Positions 33,408-43,564 of a stretch of DNA of 64,000 nt are shown here, piece after piece. Below the pieces are notes generated by a model. It had not been told where the DNA came from and did no database searches. It saw nothing but the letters and a program-made list of their open reading frames with translations. A program made the translations under genes and the position numbers. Positions within the stretch are counted from its first letter, which is position 1. Each line of letters opens with the position of its first letter. The stretch comes from Trametes villosa (Eukaryota; Basidiomycota; Agaricomycetes; Polyporales; Polyporaceae), in contig PUDQ02000059.1 of the NCBI GenBank assembly GCA_002964805.2, positions 51,130-115,129 on the forward strand. Direction: 5' to 3'.

Positions 33408-36400
33408 TCAGGCGTGGGGTGGGAGGAGGTGCTCGAAGCGGCCAGTCGCGCGAATATACTCAAGGAGTGCGTCGTGCACGGAGACTTTACCGAGGAGGTT
33501 CTTGAGGGAGAGCGAGGCGCCAGGGAGGGCGCGCGCGAGGGGTGCGCGCTGACGACGGCGCGCGGGGCACTGAATAAGGTAGTGGAACACGGTCTCCCGG
33601 TCAGAGCGACAGGCGGGGCAGAGTGGCAACTCCGCATGGCCGATACGGAAGAGATGGTGGTTCAGAGGGGCGTGATCAGTGCGCAGCTGCGTGAGGATGC
33701 TGACGCTGTGACGAAGCAGCGCCGCCGTCATCTTGAGATATTTTCTTGAGGGGAGAGGGAGACCATAGAGGCGTGGGCGAGCGGACCGGTGCCACGCAAT
33801 CCAGACGTTCTGTGCATCCTTCTTCAGCGACGTCGCGACGCGCAGGCGCGTGGCGGAAACGCTGCAGGGGAGTGGACGTCGAAGCGGCCGAGGCAGGAGG
33901 GAGAGCGGGCTAGACTCCCCCTGTGCTGCAGACTTGGCGAAGTTGTCAACCGCTTCGTTCCCCAGGACGCCGGTGTGACTCGGGACCCAATGCACGGAGA
34001 TGACTGCCCGGGGGTGACGGTGCCGCAGGCGGGCGAACTGCAGCAGGACGAGGTCCGTCAGGTGGTGCCCCGGGCGTGCAGAGGGGGCGTCGAGAGCCAG
34101 GAGGACAGACTGGCTGTCGACAAACACCGATAAACGTCGGACACGGCGCGCACGGCACGCTAGCTCCACAGCCAGTATTAGCCCCACATTCTCCCCATCG
34201 AAGATCGTATACTCAAGCTCGCTTCCCAGATGGAACCGGAGGTGCTCCTGAAGCTCGCCGTCGCGCTCGATGAGCGCTGCACCGCCTACCCCTTTACCTT
34301 TCAGCAGAGATCCGTCGCTGTAGACCTTGACGTGGTCACTGTTGTACGCCGCCGAGTCGAGTGCCTCCCGAGGCGAGTTTGCAATGTGAATGTTCAGGCC
34401 AGAGCGAAGGCGTGGGCTGCGGGCACGTGCAGCGCTGACGGACTCGAGACGGAGGGGGTTGATGGTGTAGGCATGAAGCAGACAGTGGATAGGCGAGCGA
34501 TGCCGCCGGATGAGGCGTCGGGAGCGGCGGACCGTGGGGCTCAGTGGGTGACTGCTCGCAAGGGAGGCGAGGCGGATGGCTGCCCGCGAGCAGATCTTGT
34601 CGAGGAGCTGCGCAAAGGGGAGCAGGTCAGCGTGGGCATCCAGCGTGTCAGACGCTGTAGTGCGCATGGCGCCCAACGCCTGGATGGTGACTGCACGCTG
34701 CACCCGCGCAAGCTTCATCAGGCGGCGTGGCCACCGCCGGGGGAAGGAGGAGCCAGACGGCACCGAGTCGAGAGCCTCAGGCGCGCCCCAGACGTCGACG
34801 GCGTAGAGCATGCGGGGGATGGCCACCGAGATATAGAGCTGGCGAGCGTAGCGCGTGGGCATGCCACCGGAGGGCTTCGCGAGGCGGCGGAACTGGGCTG
34901 CCCAGAACAGACCCTTCCCGAGAGCGTGCTGTGTCTGTTCAGAGAACCGGAGCTCCTGGTCGAGGATGACACCGAGGTGCTTGTGCGACGCTGAAGGGCG
35001 GATGAGCTGGCCTACAATGCGGGCGTCGGGGCGGGTGAGGGGACGGGTGCGGTGCGGCTGACCGGGGATAGGCTCGCGGCGGCGTGTGAGACCTAGGATG
35101 GCTGTCTTGGTCAACTCGAACTCGATGTGTCGGGGGCGTGCCCACGCAAGGACGCCACCCGGGCGCATCATCATGTCGTCGATGATGGCGTAGCATTCTT
35201 CAAAGGAGGGCGCCACAGCAACGAGAGTGGCATCATCGATGAAACCTGCAGTGGACGCCCCAGGGAGATCCCTGGCAACCTCGAGGGTGGGGGCGTTGTG
35301 GAAACTGTGACAGATCACCGAGAAGGGGCAGCCTTGGTCAAGGCCGCGCTGAACGTGATGTTCCGGCGACACATAGTCGTCAAAGCAGAGCACCGTCGGG
35401 CGGCCCGTGCACTTCTGCAGCAGCCAGTCGGTCACCTGCCGCGGCACACCCCGCATGCACATGTCGTGCGCCAAGATCTCCGGGGTCACGCTGGGGAACG
35501 CAGATTTAATGTCGAGGAAACAAAAGGCGACGACATTACCGTGCCGCCATCCTGCCTTCGCGCTGTCGACCTGCAGGTGCAGATTATCCGTAGCACTACG
35601 CCCGGGGCGCCCACCGAACTGCGAGGAGGGAAGCAGCTGGTGCAGCTCGGCCTGGTGGGAGACCTCCTCCGCTACAAACGCCGAGAGGATTTTGCTGAGG
35701 CAGTTCATGAGTGCGATGGGGCGGTGGGCCTTGGGGAGGCAGTAGTTGGGCTTGCCAGGCTTGCGGAGGACGATAGTCTTGAACACTTTCCAGCGGTCAG
35801 GATAGTGGTTGAGGGAGAAGGTGGAGCGGAACAGGGGGCCGAGGTGCGGGACGAGATGTACAGCGGCAGTCTTGTAGACACGGTTCGTGATGCCATCGGG
35901 CCCCGGGGTCTTGTCGGGCGGGAGGGCGGCGATGACGCGCTCGATCTGCGCATCCGACGGCGGCTCAAACACATACGCAGGAGGTGGGTACTCAGCATCA
36001 GGGGGGGCGAGCGCCGCGATCTCTGCGGCAGGCAGAGCAGGCAAGTAGAAATGTTCAAAGAAGACCGCGCTTTTCTGCTCGTTGTCAGCAACCTGCGCCG
36101 GTGTGCCGTCCCTGTCCACCGTGAGCGTAGGCACCCTGGCGCAGCAGGCGTCCGTTCCTCCGCTCGTGATATAGCGGTTGGCTACCCACACGTCGGCCTG
36201 CGTGATGTTAGCAAGCCACTTCTCCCAGTGCTCACGCTTTCGGAGGCGGATCATGTCTTGGTAGCGCGTGCGCGCGTGGCGTGCGTCTGCATGAGCTGGG
36301 TCCGGGGATGACCGCCAACGACGAGCTGCCCGCGCTGCGCGAGTCAAAATCTTGCGGAGTTCAGTGAGCTCGTCGCACCACCAGCGCTTCTGGTAGGGGG

Positions 36401-36680
36401 ATGGCTTGCGCTTCGGAACGTGCCGCTCGACCACCTGCTCGAGGATCTCGATGAGTTCATCCAGCTTGCGCTCAAATTCCTCCACCGAATCAATCTCGGT
36501 CGGGGGCGGGAGAGCATTGAGTGCCTGGCACAGATCGTAGTCGATGGCTTCCCAGTCTGCACGGGCGTAGTTGTATCCTGGGAGACGGTCTGCTGGCGGC
36601 GGGGCGAGGTTAAGAGCGGTGAGGATAGGGTAGTGGTCGGTCAGGACAGGGCGGAGAGATGTGTATGACTGGCAGTGCAC
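33408..36680 (-). CDS. LINE-1 ORF2, RT / RNase H part (after frameshift)
   Basis: Contains the last endonuclease motif TDHYPIL, RT motifs PDKTPGPDGITNRVYK, CFLDIKSAFPS (first catalytic Asp), GLDQGCPFSVICHSFHNA and FIDDATLVA (intact DD pair), RNase H motifs VYSDGSLLKGKG, FVDSQSVLLAL and HWVPSHTGVLGNEAVDN, and a terminal knuckle CPACRSDRETVFHYLIQC. It is separated from the endonuclease frame by a one-base-type shift near 36690. The apparent Met at 36680 is not a native start. Confidence 0.85.
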   Translation of the reverse strand: MHCQSYTSLRPVLTDHYPILTALNLAPPPADRLPGYNYARADWEAIDYDLCQALNALPPPTEIDSVEEFERKLDELIEILEQVVERHVPKRKPSPYQKRWWCDELTELRKILTRAARAARRWRSSPDPAHADARHARTRYQDMIRLRKREHWEKWLANITQADVWVANRYITSGGTDACCARVPTLTVDRDGTPAQVADNEQKSAVFFEHFYLPALPAAEIAALAPPDAEYPPPAYVFEPPSDAQIERVIAALPPDKTPGPDGITNRVYKTAAVHLVPHLGPLFRSTFSLNHYPDRWKVFKTIVLRKPGKPNYCLPKAHRPIALMNCLSKILSAFVAEEVSHQAELHQLLPSSQFGGRPGRSATDNLHLQVDSAKAGWRHGNVVAFCFLDIKSAFPSVTPEILAHDMCMRGVPRQVTDWLLQKCTGRPTVLCFDDYVSPEHHVQRGLDQGCPFSVICHSFHNAPTLEVARDLPGASTAGFIDDATLVAVAPSFEECYAIIDDMMMRPGGVLAWARPRHIEFELTKTAILGLTRRREPIPGQPHRTRPLTRPDARIVGQLIRPSASHKHLGVILDQELRFSEQTQHALGKGLFWAAQFRRLAKPSGGMPTRYARQLYISVAIPRMLYAVDVWGAPEALDSVPSGSSFPRRWPRRLMKLARVQRAVTIQALGAMRTTASDTLDAHADLLPFAQLLDKICSRAAIRLASLASSHPLSPTVRRSRRLIRRHRSPIHCLLHAYTINPLRLESVSAARARSPRLRSGLNIHIANSPREALDSAAYNSDHVKVYSDGSLLKGKGVGGAALIERDGELQEHLRFHLGSELEYTIFDGENVGLILAVELACRARRVRRLSVFVDSQSVLLALDAPSARPGHHLTDLVLLQFARLRHRHPRAVISVHWVPSHTGVLGNEAVDNFAKSAAQGESSPLSLLPRPLRRPLPCSVSATRLRVATSLKKDAQNVWIAWHRSARPRLYGLPLPSRKYLKMTAALLRHSVSILTQLRTDHAPLNHHLFRIGHAELPLCPACRSDRETVFHYLIQCPARRRQRAPLARALPGASLSLKNLLGKVSVHDALLEYIRATGRFEHLLPPHA

Positions 36681-37381
36681 GACACTGTCCTCGAAAAGTC
36701 AGCAGACACAAAGACATTATCGGGGCGGGTCTCGTTCTTCGTGCGGCTCGCCTCCAGCGTAGCAATGCCTGGAGGGAGCGCCATTACGAGATCGCGCCGG
36801 GCAATGAGACTGATGAGGCGGTCAGCGGCAGCGAGGTTCGAGGGAGTGAAGAGGTGGCCGTTGCGCGCGTCGTCCCACATCGGCGAGTGGCGATTAAAGT
36901 CGCCAAGCCAGATCACAGTGGTGCGCGAGCGGGACGGACTGGCTGCTAGACGTGCCTGTGTGTCTCGTTCGAGGACGCGCAGCGTGTCGTCGTGCTCCTG
37001 AGAGTTGTGAACGTTATAGAGAAGGAGGAAGTGGCCGCCCACAGAGAGACGGATAGCGGTGATGTCCGGGGAGGGCACCGGAAGATGCTCCCAGGCGTTG
37101 GAGGAGATACGAGTGCTCACGAGAAGAAATGAGCGTGGAGTGGGGAGAGCGCTGTCCTTGTGGCCGGGCGGGTAGACCGCGACCCAGCGCGAGTTGCCCC
37201 GGCTGTTGCGGAGGTGGTCGAAGTGAGGCTCCTGGATGGCGAGGATGTCGAAGCTGGTGGGCTGCACGTTGTTGACAAGATCGAGCTGGGAAACAAGGGA
37301 CTTGTTGACGTTTTGCTGCCAGATACGCAACCGGTTTGGGTCGCGGAAGGTGGCAGTCGGATACTCGGGCGTCTCAGGCAT
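36641..37381 (-). CDS. LINE-1 ORF2, APE-like endonuclease part (before frameshift)
   Basis: Starts with ATG at 37381, overlapping the ORF1 stop as TAATG, which suggests termination-reinitiation. Motifs: RIWQQNVNKS, FDILAIQEPHFDH (metal-binding Glu), VIWLGDFNRHSPMWDD (Asp/Asn) and NETRPDNVFVS. The final TDH motif is in the neighbouring frame, because the reading shifts in the segment after SADFSRTVS and then stops at 36641. The endonuclease nicks target DNA to prime reverse transcription. Confidence 0.85.
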   Translation of the reverse strand: MPETPEYPTATFRDPNRLRIWQQNVNKSLVSQLDLVNNVQPTSFDILAIQEPHFDHLRNSRGNSRWVAVYPPGHKDSALPTPRSFLLVSTRISSNAWEHLPVPSPDITAIRLSVGGHFLLLYNVHNSQEHDDTLRVLERDTQARLAASPSRSRTTVIWLGDFNRHSPMWDDARNGHLFTPSNLAAADRLISLIARRDLVMALPPGIATLEASRTKNETRPDNVFVSADFSRTVSCTASHTHLSALS

Positions 37382-39222
37382 TAAGCAGCGATCGGGGAGG
37401 GGGGAGACTCAACACTAGGAGAGGTCGCACGCGGACTGTCGGCCCCGGAAGGAGGCGGCCTGTCGTCGCTCGGCAGCTCGCCCTCCTCGGGGACAGGGGG
37501 AAGACCAGACGCAGAAAGCCATGAGTCCAGGCTGACCTGCACGGCACTCTGAGACGCCTTGCCCCTGCGCGCCCCGGACCATCCAGAGTCAGCCTGCGGG
37601 GGCTTGAAAGCCGCGCCGCGCGAGCCCGAGGCACGTTGCTTACCGCCAGCTGGGCGTTCAACGAGCGGGACGCTACCCAGGTTCACAGGACGGTGCATCG
37701 AGGCGCGCTGAGAAGGCGGCGCAGAGTGGGAAGCACGAGGCGAGGGGGGGGAGCTAGCAGGGGCATGCCGGACAGGGGGTGGGGGCGCTGTGCCCTCCGG
37801 CGCGTCCGCCATCTCCCAGGTACGAGGGTCTGCTGTGGGGTAGAAGCGATACCAGTTAGCAATGGAGCGGGCGTTCAGCCGGCGGGCCTTCTCCATGAAC
37901 GCGGGGCAGTCACGATCCCACGCCGCGTGCCCATCCTCGTTGCAGTTCACGCAGCGCCTGCGCTCCGGAGAGAAGACGACACAGTCGGCGGTGCGGTGGG
38001 AGCCCGCGCAGGTGCCGCATGTGTCGCCAGCCGCAGGGCATGTAGCCGCAACATGGCTGGTCCCTACCGCCTGGCACTTGAGGCAGCGGCGCGGCTCCTG
38101 CAAGAGCTTACGGACGCTGACCCGCTTCCCCGAGACCACGACTCCCTGCGAGATCGCCTTCCATGCCGCCTCCGGGGTGCGTAGGTGGAGGATGGCGTGC
38201 GCAACTTGCTGCGTGGGTGAGCGGCAGCCTTCGGGCTTGATCCAGCGCCCGGACAGGACGGCCCCGTCAGGAAGGTCGGAGTCGCGCTCGACGAGGCGCA
38301 GCGCATCCGGGTCCTGTGGGGAGAAGGAGACCGGAACGAAATCAGCTATCACAAGAAAGGCGGACGCCTTCATGGCGCTCTGCCCTCCGTCGTAACGCTG
38401 CAGGAACGCGGGAGTGACGTCGGCGCGCCGCAGCCAGTCAGCAGACTCCGGTGAGTTCAACTCGTAAGCGACGCCGCCTGATTTCAACTTGCGTGCACCG
38501 CGGAAGGAGAGAGCGGGTGGCGCATCTGCAGTGAGTTCCGGGCCCATCGCCTCAAAAGCGAGGGACGCTTTCAGCATGAGCTCGCGTTCTGACAGAGGGG
38601 GGCCGAGCGGGCTGCCGCCTGGCGGGGCGGGACAATCCAATATAACCTGGCGGCGCTTCATAGCGCCATTCTCGACGATAGAAAGATGCTGCGGCGGGAG
38701 AGACGGGCCCACTGCCGCTGCGTAAGAGAGGCGAAGACTGTCCTCCTGCATGGTGGACGAAGGGGACGCGGCGCTGGGAGGCCCGGGTGCCATTAAGCGC
38801 CCAACTACCCCGTCAATTTTCTCGACAGCCGCCTCGACGACCGCGCCGATGCGACGCTCCGCTTCGCCAACCGCGACCGCAATGGCGGCGTCGGGGCTAC
38901 GATCCTTCAGGAGATATACGACGGACCTTATGGCATCTGACTGCACGGCGGCCTTCTCAACCGTGGTCGCCCAGAGCAGCACATTGCACAACTCCGTGAG
39001 GGATAGGTCACCCGGGCTGTCAGGAATTTGCCGGAACTCGGCCAGAAACTTCAATGCACTCTCGCGCGAGTGGACGGTTTGGGTTTTGTCGGGGGGAGTG
39101 CGTTCCAAGTCGGCAACGGTCGGCGGGGTGACCCCGTGCCCTTGCGACGGGCGGGAGCAGCACTCTGCTTCCCGGCTGCAATAGCTCCAATCCTCGACCC
39201 AGTCATGACCGCGAGAGGCCAC
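37381..39222 (-). CDS. LINE-1 ORF1, nucleic-acid-binding protein with three zinc knuckles (613 aa)
   Basis: An open frame of 613 codons. Residues ~380-445 carry three knuckle-type clusters: CLKCQ..HVAATC, CGTCAGSHRTADC and CVNCNEDGHAAWDRDC. The same order occurs in the LINE-2 ORF1. The C-terminal third is Pro/Ser-rich. Tad1-type ORF1 proteins bind element RNA to form the RNP. The start at 39222 was chosen as the first in-frame ATG after the target duplication, leaving a 144-nt leader. No frame lesion is seen. Confidence 0.8.
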   Translation of the reverse strand: MASRGHDWVEDWSYCSREAECCSRPSQGHGVTPPTVADLERTPPDKTQTVHSRESALKFLAEFRQIPDSPGDLSLTELCNVLLWATTVEKAAVQSDAIRSVVYLLKDRSPDAAIAVAVGEAERRIGAVVEAAVEKIDGVVGRLMAPGPPSAASPSSTMQEDSLRLSYAAAVGPSLPPQHLSIVENGAMKRRQVILDCPAPPGGSPLGPPLSERELMLKASLAFEAMGPELTADAPPALSFRGARKLKSGGVAYELNSPESADWLRRADVTPAFLQRYDGGQSAMKASAFLVIADFVPVSFSPQDPDALRLVERDSDLPDGAVLSGRWIKPEGCRSPTQQVAHAILHLRTPEAAWKAISQGVVVSGKRVSVRKLLQEPRRCLKCQAVGTSHVAATCPAAGDTCGTCAGSHRTADCVVFSPERRRCVNCNEDGHAAWDRDCPAFMEKARRLNARSIANWYRFYPTADPRTWEMADAPEGTAPPPPVRHAPASSPPSPRASHSAPPSQRASMHRPVNLGSVPLVERPAGGKQRASGSRGAAFKPPQADSGWSGARRGKASQSAVQVSLDSWLSASGLPPVPEEGELPSDDRPPPSGADSPRATSPSVESPPSPIAA

Positions 39223-39366
39223 AAAGAGCGAAGAGAGCTGAGTAGAGCCGAGGCGCGATGCTGCGATGTTCAGAAGAAGGACCGCACGGTTGCTTCACCC
39301 ACTCCTATTGGCTACTTGACCGTGGGAAAGTCGCCGAAGATGGTGGCTCGAAGCAAAGAGGAGTCC

Positions 39367-39378
39367 CCAAAGAAGTTT
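39367..39378. repeat. Target-site duplication of LINE-1, right copy
   Basis: CCAAAGAAGTTT, identical to 32735-32746. It lies directly 5' of the LINE leader. The bases before it (AGTCC) also resemble the other flank, so the duplication may have been up to about 15 bp. Confidence 0.75.
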
Positions 39379-39754
39379 GTCGCAGAACGGCGAAGGCTTT
39401 CCGTAGTGGAGGCGATGATTCCCAGACGAGCGCAGAGTGAGGTGGCATCGAGCGCCCCGGGCTCAAACACGAAGACTCAGTGGGCTGTCGCTCTACTTGA
39501 AGAGCACTATGCCTGCTCGTTGTACGTCTTGCCAGTCTCACGTTCTCAATGACTGCCGGACTAAGTAATGTGGGTACACCACCCCCTTCCCTCCCCGCAT
39601 GTGTCCGACCACTATACCTCAGGATATGCCCGTCCCTGGCCGCTGCGGCCACTCCTTCTGCGCGATTTGCATCCTTCAGTGGTGCTTTGCGAGGGTGCAT
39701 CGTGAGTGCGGCTACTGGCATAGTTTGCTCGAGTGTCTACTAACAGGCTCGTGA
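39379..39754 (+). pseudogene. 3' part of the RING-finger gene interrupted by LINE-1
   Basis: After the duplication the plus strand reads AERRRLSVVEAM.. and TQWAVALLEEHYACSLYV, the entry to a RING finger in which the second Cys of C-x2-C is replaced by Tyr or lost through a frame change. From 39628 a new frame gives PGRCGHSFCAICILQWCFAR then VHRECGYWH..LLECLL, the remaining RING ligands C, H, C, C and the usual RVHRxCGxWH signature. At least one frame break lies between 39551 and 39628. The family is probably E3 ubiquitin ligase-like, but this copy is non-functional. Confidence 0.55.
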
Positions 39755-40005
39755 CGCCGGGCCCGAGTGGGGCGCCTACAGTACACGCAGCAAGATATGG
39801 TCTCGTCAGAGGATTAAAAACTTGCTTCCTGGCGGGAGGGTGGTGTGATGTATTGCGACTGGATCGATTGCGACAGGTGCGTACTGCAGCCCTTTACTCT
39901 GAATGTCCATAACGACTGACTGGGTGTCTTTGGCTCACAGGAGTGGGCGGCAAGACATGTTGCTACTCTCAGCTGAGTGGGAGACGCTCCAAGCGGATGA
40001 CTTCC
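39755..40005. other. Unassigned spacer
   Basis: No gene or repeat seen. Confidence 0.4.
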
Positions 40006-40639
40006 ATGAGACGGGGTGATCTGGAGGCTCAACTGTCCGGATATGGAAGGTAAAAAAGACTAGGATAAAGGGGGTTTGAACTCGAACTGTGGCCCCTGTG
40101 TAGTCTCTACTTCTGGATTAAGGGCATCTCTACCACATGTTTGTTACCTCTATCAACCTCCCTAATTTCTGAACAAGTATTAGAAGTTCAGACTGAACAA
40201 ATCATCGCTCAGATCGTTAGACGAACGGGCGCCTAATGTCCGCGTCAGTGTTACTAAATAGTACCTGCAATTCCTCCGGCGTATTACTCCATAACCTCCC
40301 GGAGAAAGCCTAATAGGGGCCCGGGCGTCGTTGAAGACAGTTTGAGAAGTGTATGTAAGACCAATGAATCAATTGCTTTCATAAGTAAGGGCCGTGGCCT
40401 TCAAGTTCGAAGGATGCATACCAGGGCTTTTAGACAACACTACATGTTTCAATAGCAATCTTGACGTGGTAAAGGGGTAAAGGCCTGGTGGCCGAGTTGG
40501 TAGAGGAGCCTACCGGTTTTGCCATCCACGTGCGCGCGCTGCATAAGAAAATGCTTAGTTGCGTTGTTTAATGTGGCGGTGCACGGCGATAAGCCAGTCG
40601 GGCTGTTTTTTTCATTAAATGTACAAATGGGCCATCATA
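40006..40639 (-). repeat. TIR element family, copy B (partial)
   Basis: Begins inside the consensus at CATGAGACGGGGTGATCTGG, so about 165 bp of one end are missing. It ends at the intact terminus TTAAATGTACAAATGGGCCATCATA with TA at 40638-40639. There is an internal deletion between GAACTCGAACTG and GTAGTCTCTACTTCTGG relative to copy D. A box A motif is preserved at 40489-40500. It is inverted relative to copy A. Confidence 0.75.
40489..40500 (+). promoter_or_regulatory. Pol III box A-like motif inside TIR copy B
   Basis: TGGCCGAGTTGG followed by TAGAGG matches a tRNA D-arm/box A. It is on the plus strand of an inverted copy, thus the same relative orientation as the box B of copies A and C. 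Box B is deleted here. Confidence 0.4.
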
Positions 40640-42974
40640 GGGACGCAGTCGCAGTCATGTCCGCCGCCCAGCTTGTCGTCATCCCCAGTTGCGGGAGATT
40701 GTCCAAAATATGTTCTCCTAGGTATGTCAGAAAGACAGCGAGAGCTGGTAGGGCTCGTAGTTGACGAACGCATTCGTACACCCCGCACGCGCGGCTGCCT
40801 CCCTGCTGTAGGAGAGCTGTTCGCGAGGTTTGACCGACCAAGGCATACGGGCATATAGCTCCCGTCAGCATACGTGAAACCGGAATCGAGCTAGCATCGA
40901 GTGCTCACGAGGCATGAAGAAGTTCTCTGCAGGAGCCTCACAGCCGATCCCACCGTGAAGCAAGAGTTCGCTCGATAGGGCGCACAGCTACGTTTTGTGA
41001 TCACACTAAGTCCGGATATCCGAACAATCGGTAATGTCGGACACATCATGAACAGCACCAACGCAGGCTGCCATCACACGTTGGCCATGCGGCGCCTGGT
41101 GGCCGACGGGCATGACTATGGTTGATCGTGTCGTATGTGGGCAGGGTATACGCCTGGGTCGAGGTTTGTGAACGGATGCAGAAACACTGCGAACTCCTGT
41201 ATGAGCGGATTCAGATAAGCCTAGAATCAGATTAACGAGAGATTCAGCTTACCAAACACACAATATAGTATGCGCAAATATCCTTTCACAGCACGGCGTG
41301 TCTTCATGGACGTCTTCGAGGCGTGGTACGGATGGTCGCCACCTGCGCTGAAATTGCCTGCGCCGGGTGCATTGAGAAGGAATAACAGCAGAAACGATGT
41401 GCCGCTATGTAAACGGACATTCTCTCCCCGACGCATCCGCTGCTTCACGCCCGACAGGTCTGGCGCCGAGATCACGGAATGCAAACGAGAAGGCGATAGA
41501 CCGCACTGCCTGTGTCTGTCGACGGAGGACCGGGAGAAAAGGGATATAGCATATGCATCTGGGGTGAGACGATACAAGAACGACAAGCACCAATAAGGCC
41601 TGGTCCACGATCCGCAAAGTTCGGTGACTGTGAAGTAAACTGGGGGTGTTTACACTCACCATGCAACGCCCATACCGCCGATCATACTCTCAGCCTTTGC
41701 TTTAAAAGATTTTAAGGCACAGTGTCAGTTGTAGTACTAAAGAGTGGGACTAAGGAGCGTCTTCGTGTTGGTGGAATCGATGGTCCATGCGGATGTCGCG
41801 CTGCGTATGACGACTTGAGGAGATTCGAACAGGTGGGGCTCGCCCAGCGCACCAGCTCATGAGTCGTCCTGGGATTGTATGCTGAGGGAAGCTATACACC
41901 GTGGACTGGAGACCGCTTCCAGACGTGCAGTATGTTTTGCTGGCGGAGATGCCATGTGGGCTTCACGGCGTCAGCGTTGATCGGACGACACGGGTGACCA
42001 AAAGGAGACGTACAGCACGGTCGCATTCAGAAATACACAGTTTTGGGGCCTCCTGAAGCATTTTGTGCATGTATGAGCAGCAGGAAGTCCAGCGAGCGTG
42101 AATGACAGCGCGTCGTGGAGGGCAAGCGGGCGCAGAGGCCACGCGGCGGGGCGGGAGAAGCGCGGTCACGTGCCCGCGTTCCCAGACTCTTACGCGGCCC
42201 CGCGCGCTGGTGGCTGCTTCTCGCCGCCTTCAGCGCAGCACACTGCCTTCGGCCAATCTTCGGAGACTGTTTTTCAATGCGACAGTAGGGTAGGGCTCAA
42301 GAGAGCAGTTCCAGCGTACCCGGGGACGTACTGCTGAGCTGAAATGCACTTTGGATGACTTGGTAATGCTTGACCCTTCACTCCTTGCCCGCCTATACCG
42401 CCCGAGGTGACTGACTGCTAGAGAGCATTCCCAAAGAGCTGTGAGCTCAGATGCAAAGGCAAACGCTCTTAGATGCATGAGGATTGCGACTGCAACTGCA
42501 ACGAGGATTAGCCGCTATGCAGGCAAGCGAGCGGGCGGTAAGGCAACAGGCGGGTATGTTGTGGGAGTAGCTCGATGTGCGTGTTCAAACTCACCCCGAG
42601 CAGGTATCCACAGAGTGATAGAGAAGCTCAACTAAAAAGGAAGCATGGCCCAGGATAAGCAACTCCTCGAAGACGGGTACGCGCGCGCGGAGTACCGCGA
42701 CAATCTCGGACATCTGACGGGTTCTGGAGAAAATTGGGCCTCGTCGCAAGAACAAGTATACAGACTACACACGTGGATTTTCCAGGAGAGCAGCTGTACA
42801 TGCTTCCGTAGGCGACAGGCCTAGTCGCTGGAGTTTGAGCGGCACGCGGCGCCACGCAAATAGCCCACTCTCCGCGCACGCACACAGCAGCTCGTCTGGA
42901 GAAAGATGCCGATGCTGCGATATACATGGGTGAGCGTGAAGCGACTACTCTACTTGTGGGAGCAGGTAATCGCC
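40640..42974. other. No supportable gene
   Basis: Short frames only. The ~119-residue minus frame at 41227-41586 has no recognisable motif and an equally open plus frame opposite. Confidence 0.45.
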
Positions 42975-43508
42975 TTAATAATATCCTCTTGTGTAATCAT
43001 CATCGGCCACCATGTGTGGTACCACACTCCTTCGTACTCGTTGAGCATGTCTTCGGACGAGCGGATGCTGAATACCCAGATATCCCATCCCCCGTAGCCG
43101 GCAAGCAAAATCACTGAACTCCATCGGTGTATATGAGATCCAGGTCCTGCCCTGTAAAATGCACATGCTCACCAGCGCGGCACCTGTGGGACCATATGAA
43201 TCGCAATACTCGCACGTTTGTCCCGAGGGATTTCTGCGGGGAATGGAGCCTAGAAGGGTGTATCCCGAGCGCGGGACGAGTTCCATCAATGGGATAGTAT
43301 CGTATATGTATAGGGGCCCAGGTGAACTCACCTCGACTGCCGCTGAATTTGACGTGCAGGGCATGACTCGGGCACCGCGCGGCATTCTAATCCCAAGGCA
43401 TGGCATATACGTAGGCTTACAGGGCGGCTCAAAGGCGCGAGAAGATCTTTCGTCACTGAACCGGGAAAGACGTGCGAGGGTGTCGGGGTGGACCTCCGGA
43501 GCATGCAT
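42975..43508 (-). CDS. Hypothetical open frame, 177 codons, unassigned
   Basis: An uninterrupted frame with protein-like stretches such as SPGPLYIYDTIPLMELVPRS, CEYCDSYGPTGAALVSMCIL and FACRLRGMGYLGIQHPLV. The C-x2-C pair is the only motif-like element. A plus-strand frame of 125 codons overlaps it almost fully, so either or neither may be real. No intron-joined neighbours found, and no function proposed. Confidence 0.25.
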   Translation of the reverse strand: MHAPEVHPDTLARLSRFSDERSSRAFEPPCKPTYMPCLGIRMPRGARVMPCTSNSAAVEVSSPGPLYIYDTIPLMELVPRSGYTLLGSIPRRNPSGQTCEYCDSYGPTGAALVSMCILQGRTWISYTPMEFSDFACRLRGMGYLGIQHPLVRRHAQRVRRSVVPHMVADDDYTRGYY

Positions 43509-43564
43509 AGGACCCGCACATACTATGGGATTCTGAGGACGGAGACGGCGGTGTGACCTATGAG

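Larger units (their letters stand above)
32747..39366 (-). mobile_element. LINE-1: near-full-length Tad1-like non-LTR retrotransposon (6.6 kb)
   Basis: Contains ORF1 (zinc knuckles), an APE-type endonuclease, RT, RNase H and a C-terminal C-x2-C zinc motif, in Tad1-clade order. The 3' end is an (AAT)n tract (32747-32761) instead of poly(A). The 5' UTR is about 144 nt. A 12-bp target duplication flanks it. Full length plus a recognisable duplication indicate a fairly recent insertion. ORF2 carries one frameshift near 36690, so the copy is probably not autonomous. ORF1 and ORF2 overlap as TAATG. Confidence 0.85.

Noticed and set aside
35127..36311. 394-codon plus-strand open frame
   Set aside because: Antisense of LINE-1 ORF2. 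No motifs, and GC-rich codon positions explain the openness.
36641..36700. Programmed frameshift in LINE-1 ORF2
   Set aside because: No slippery heptamer or pseudoknot-like structure is evident, and LINE-2 reads through the same region in one frame. Mutation is simpler.
40484..40530. Possible tRNA gene in TIR copy B
   Set aside because: Box A is present but the sequence leaves the tRNA-like pattern before any T-arm.
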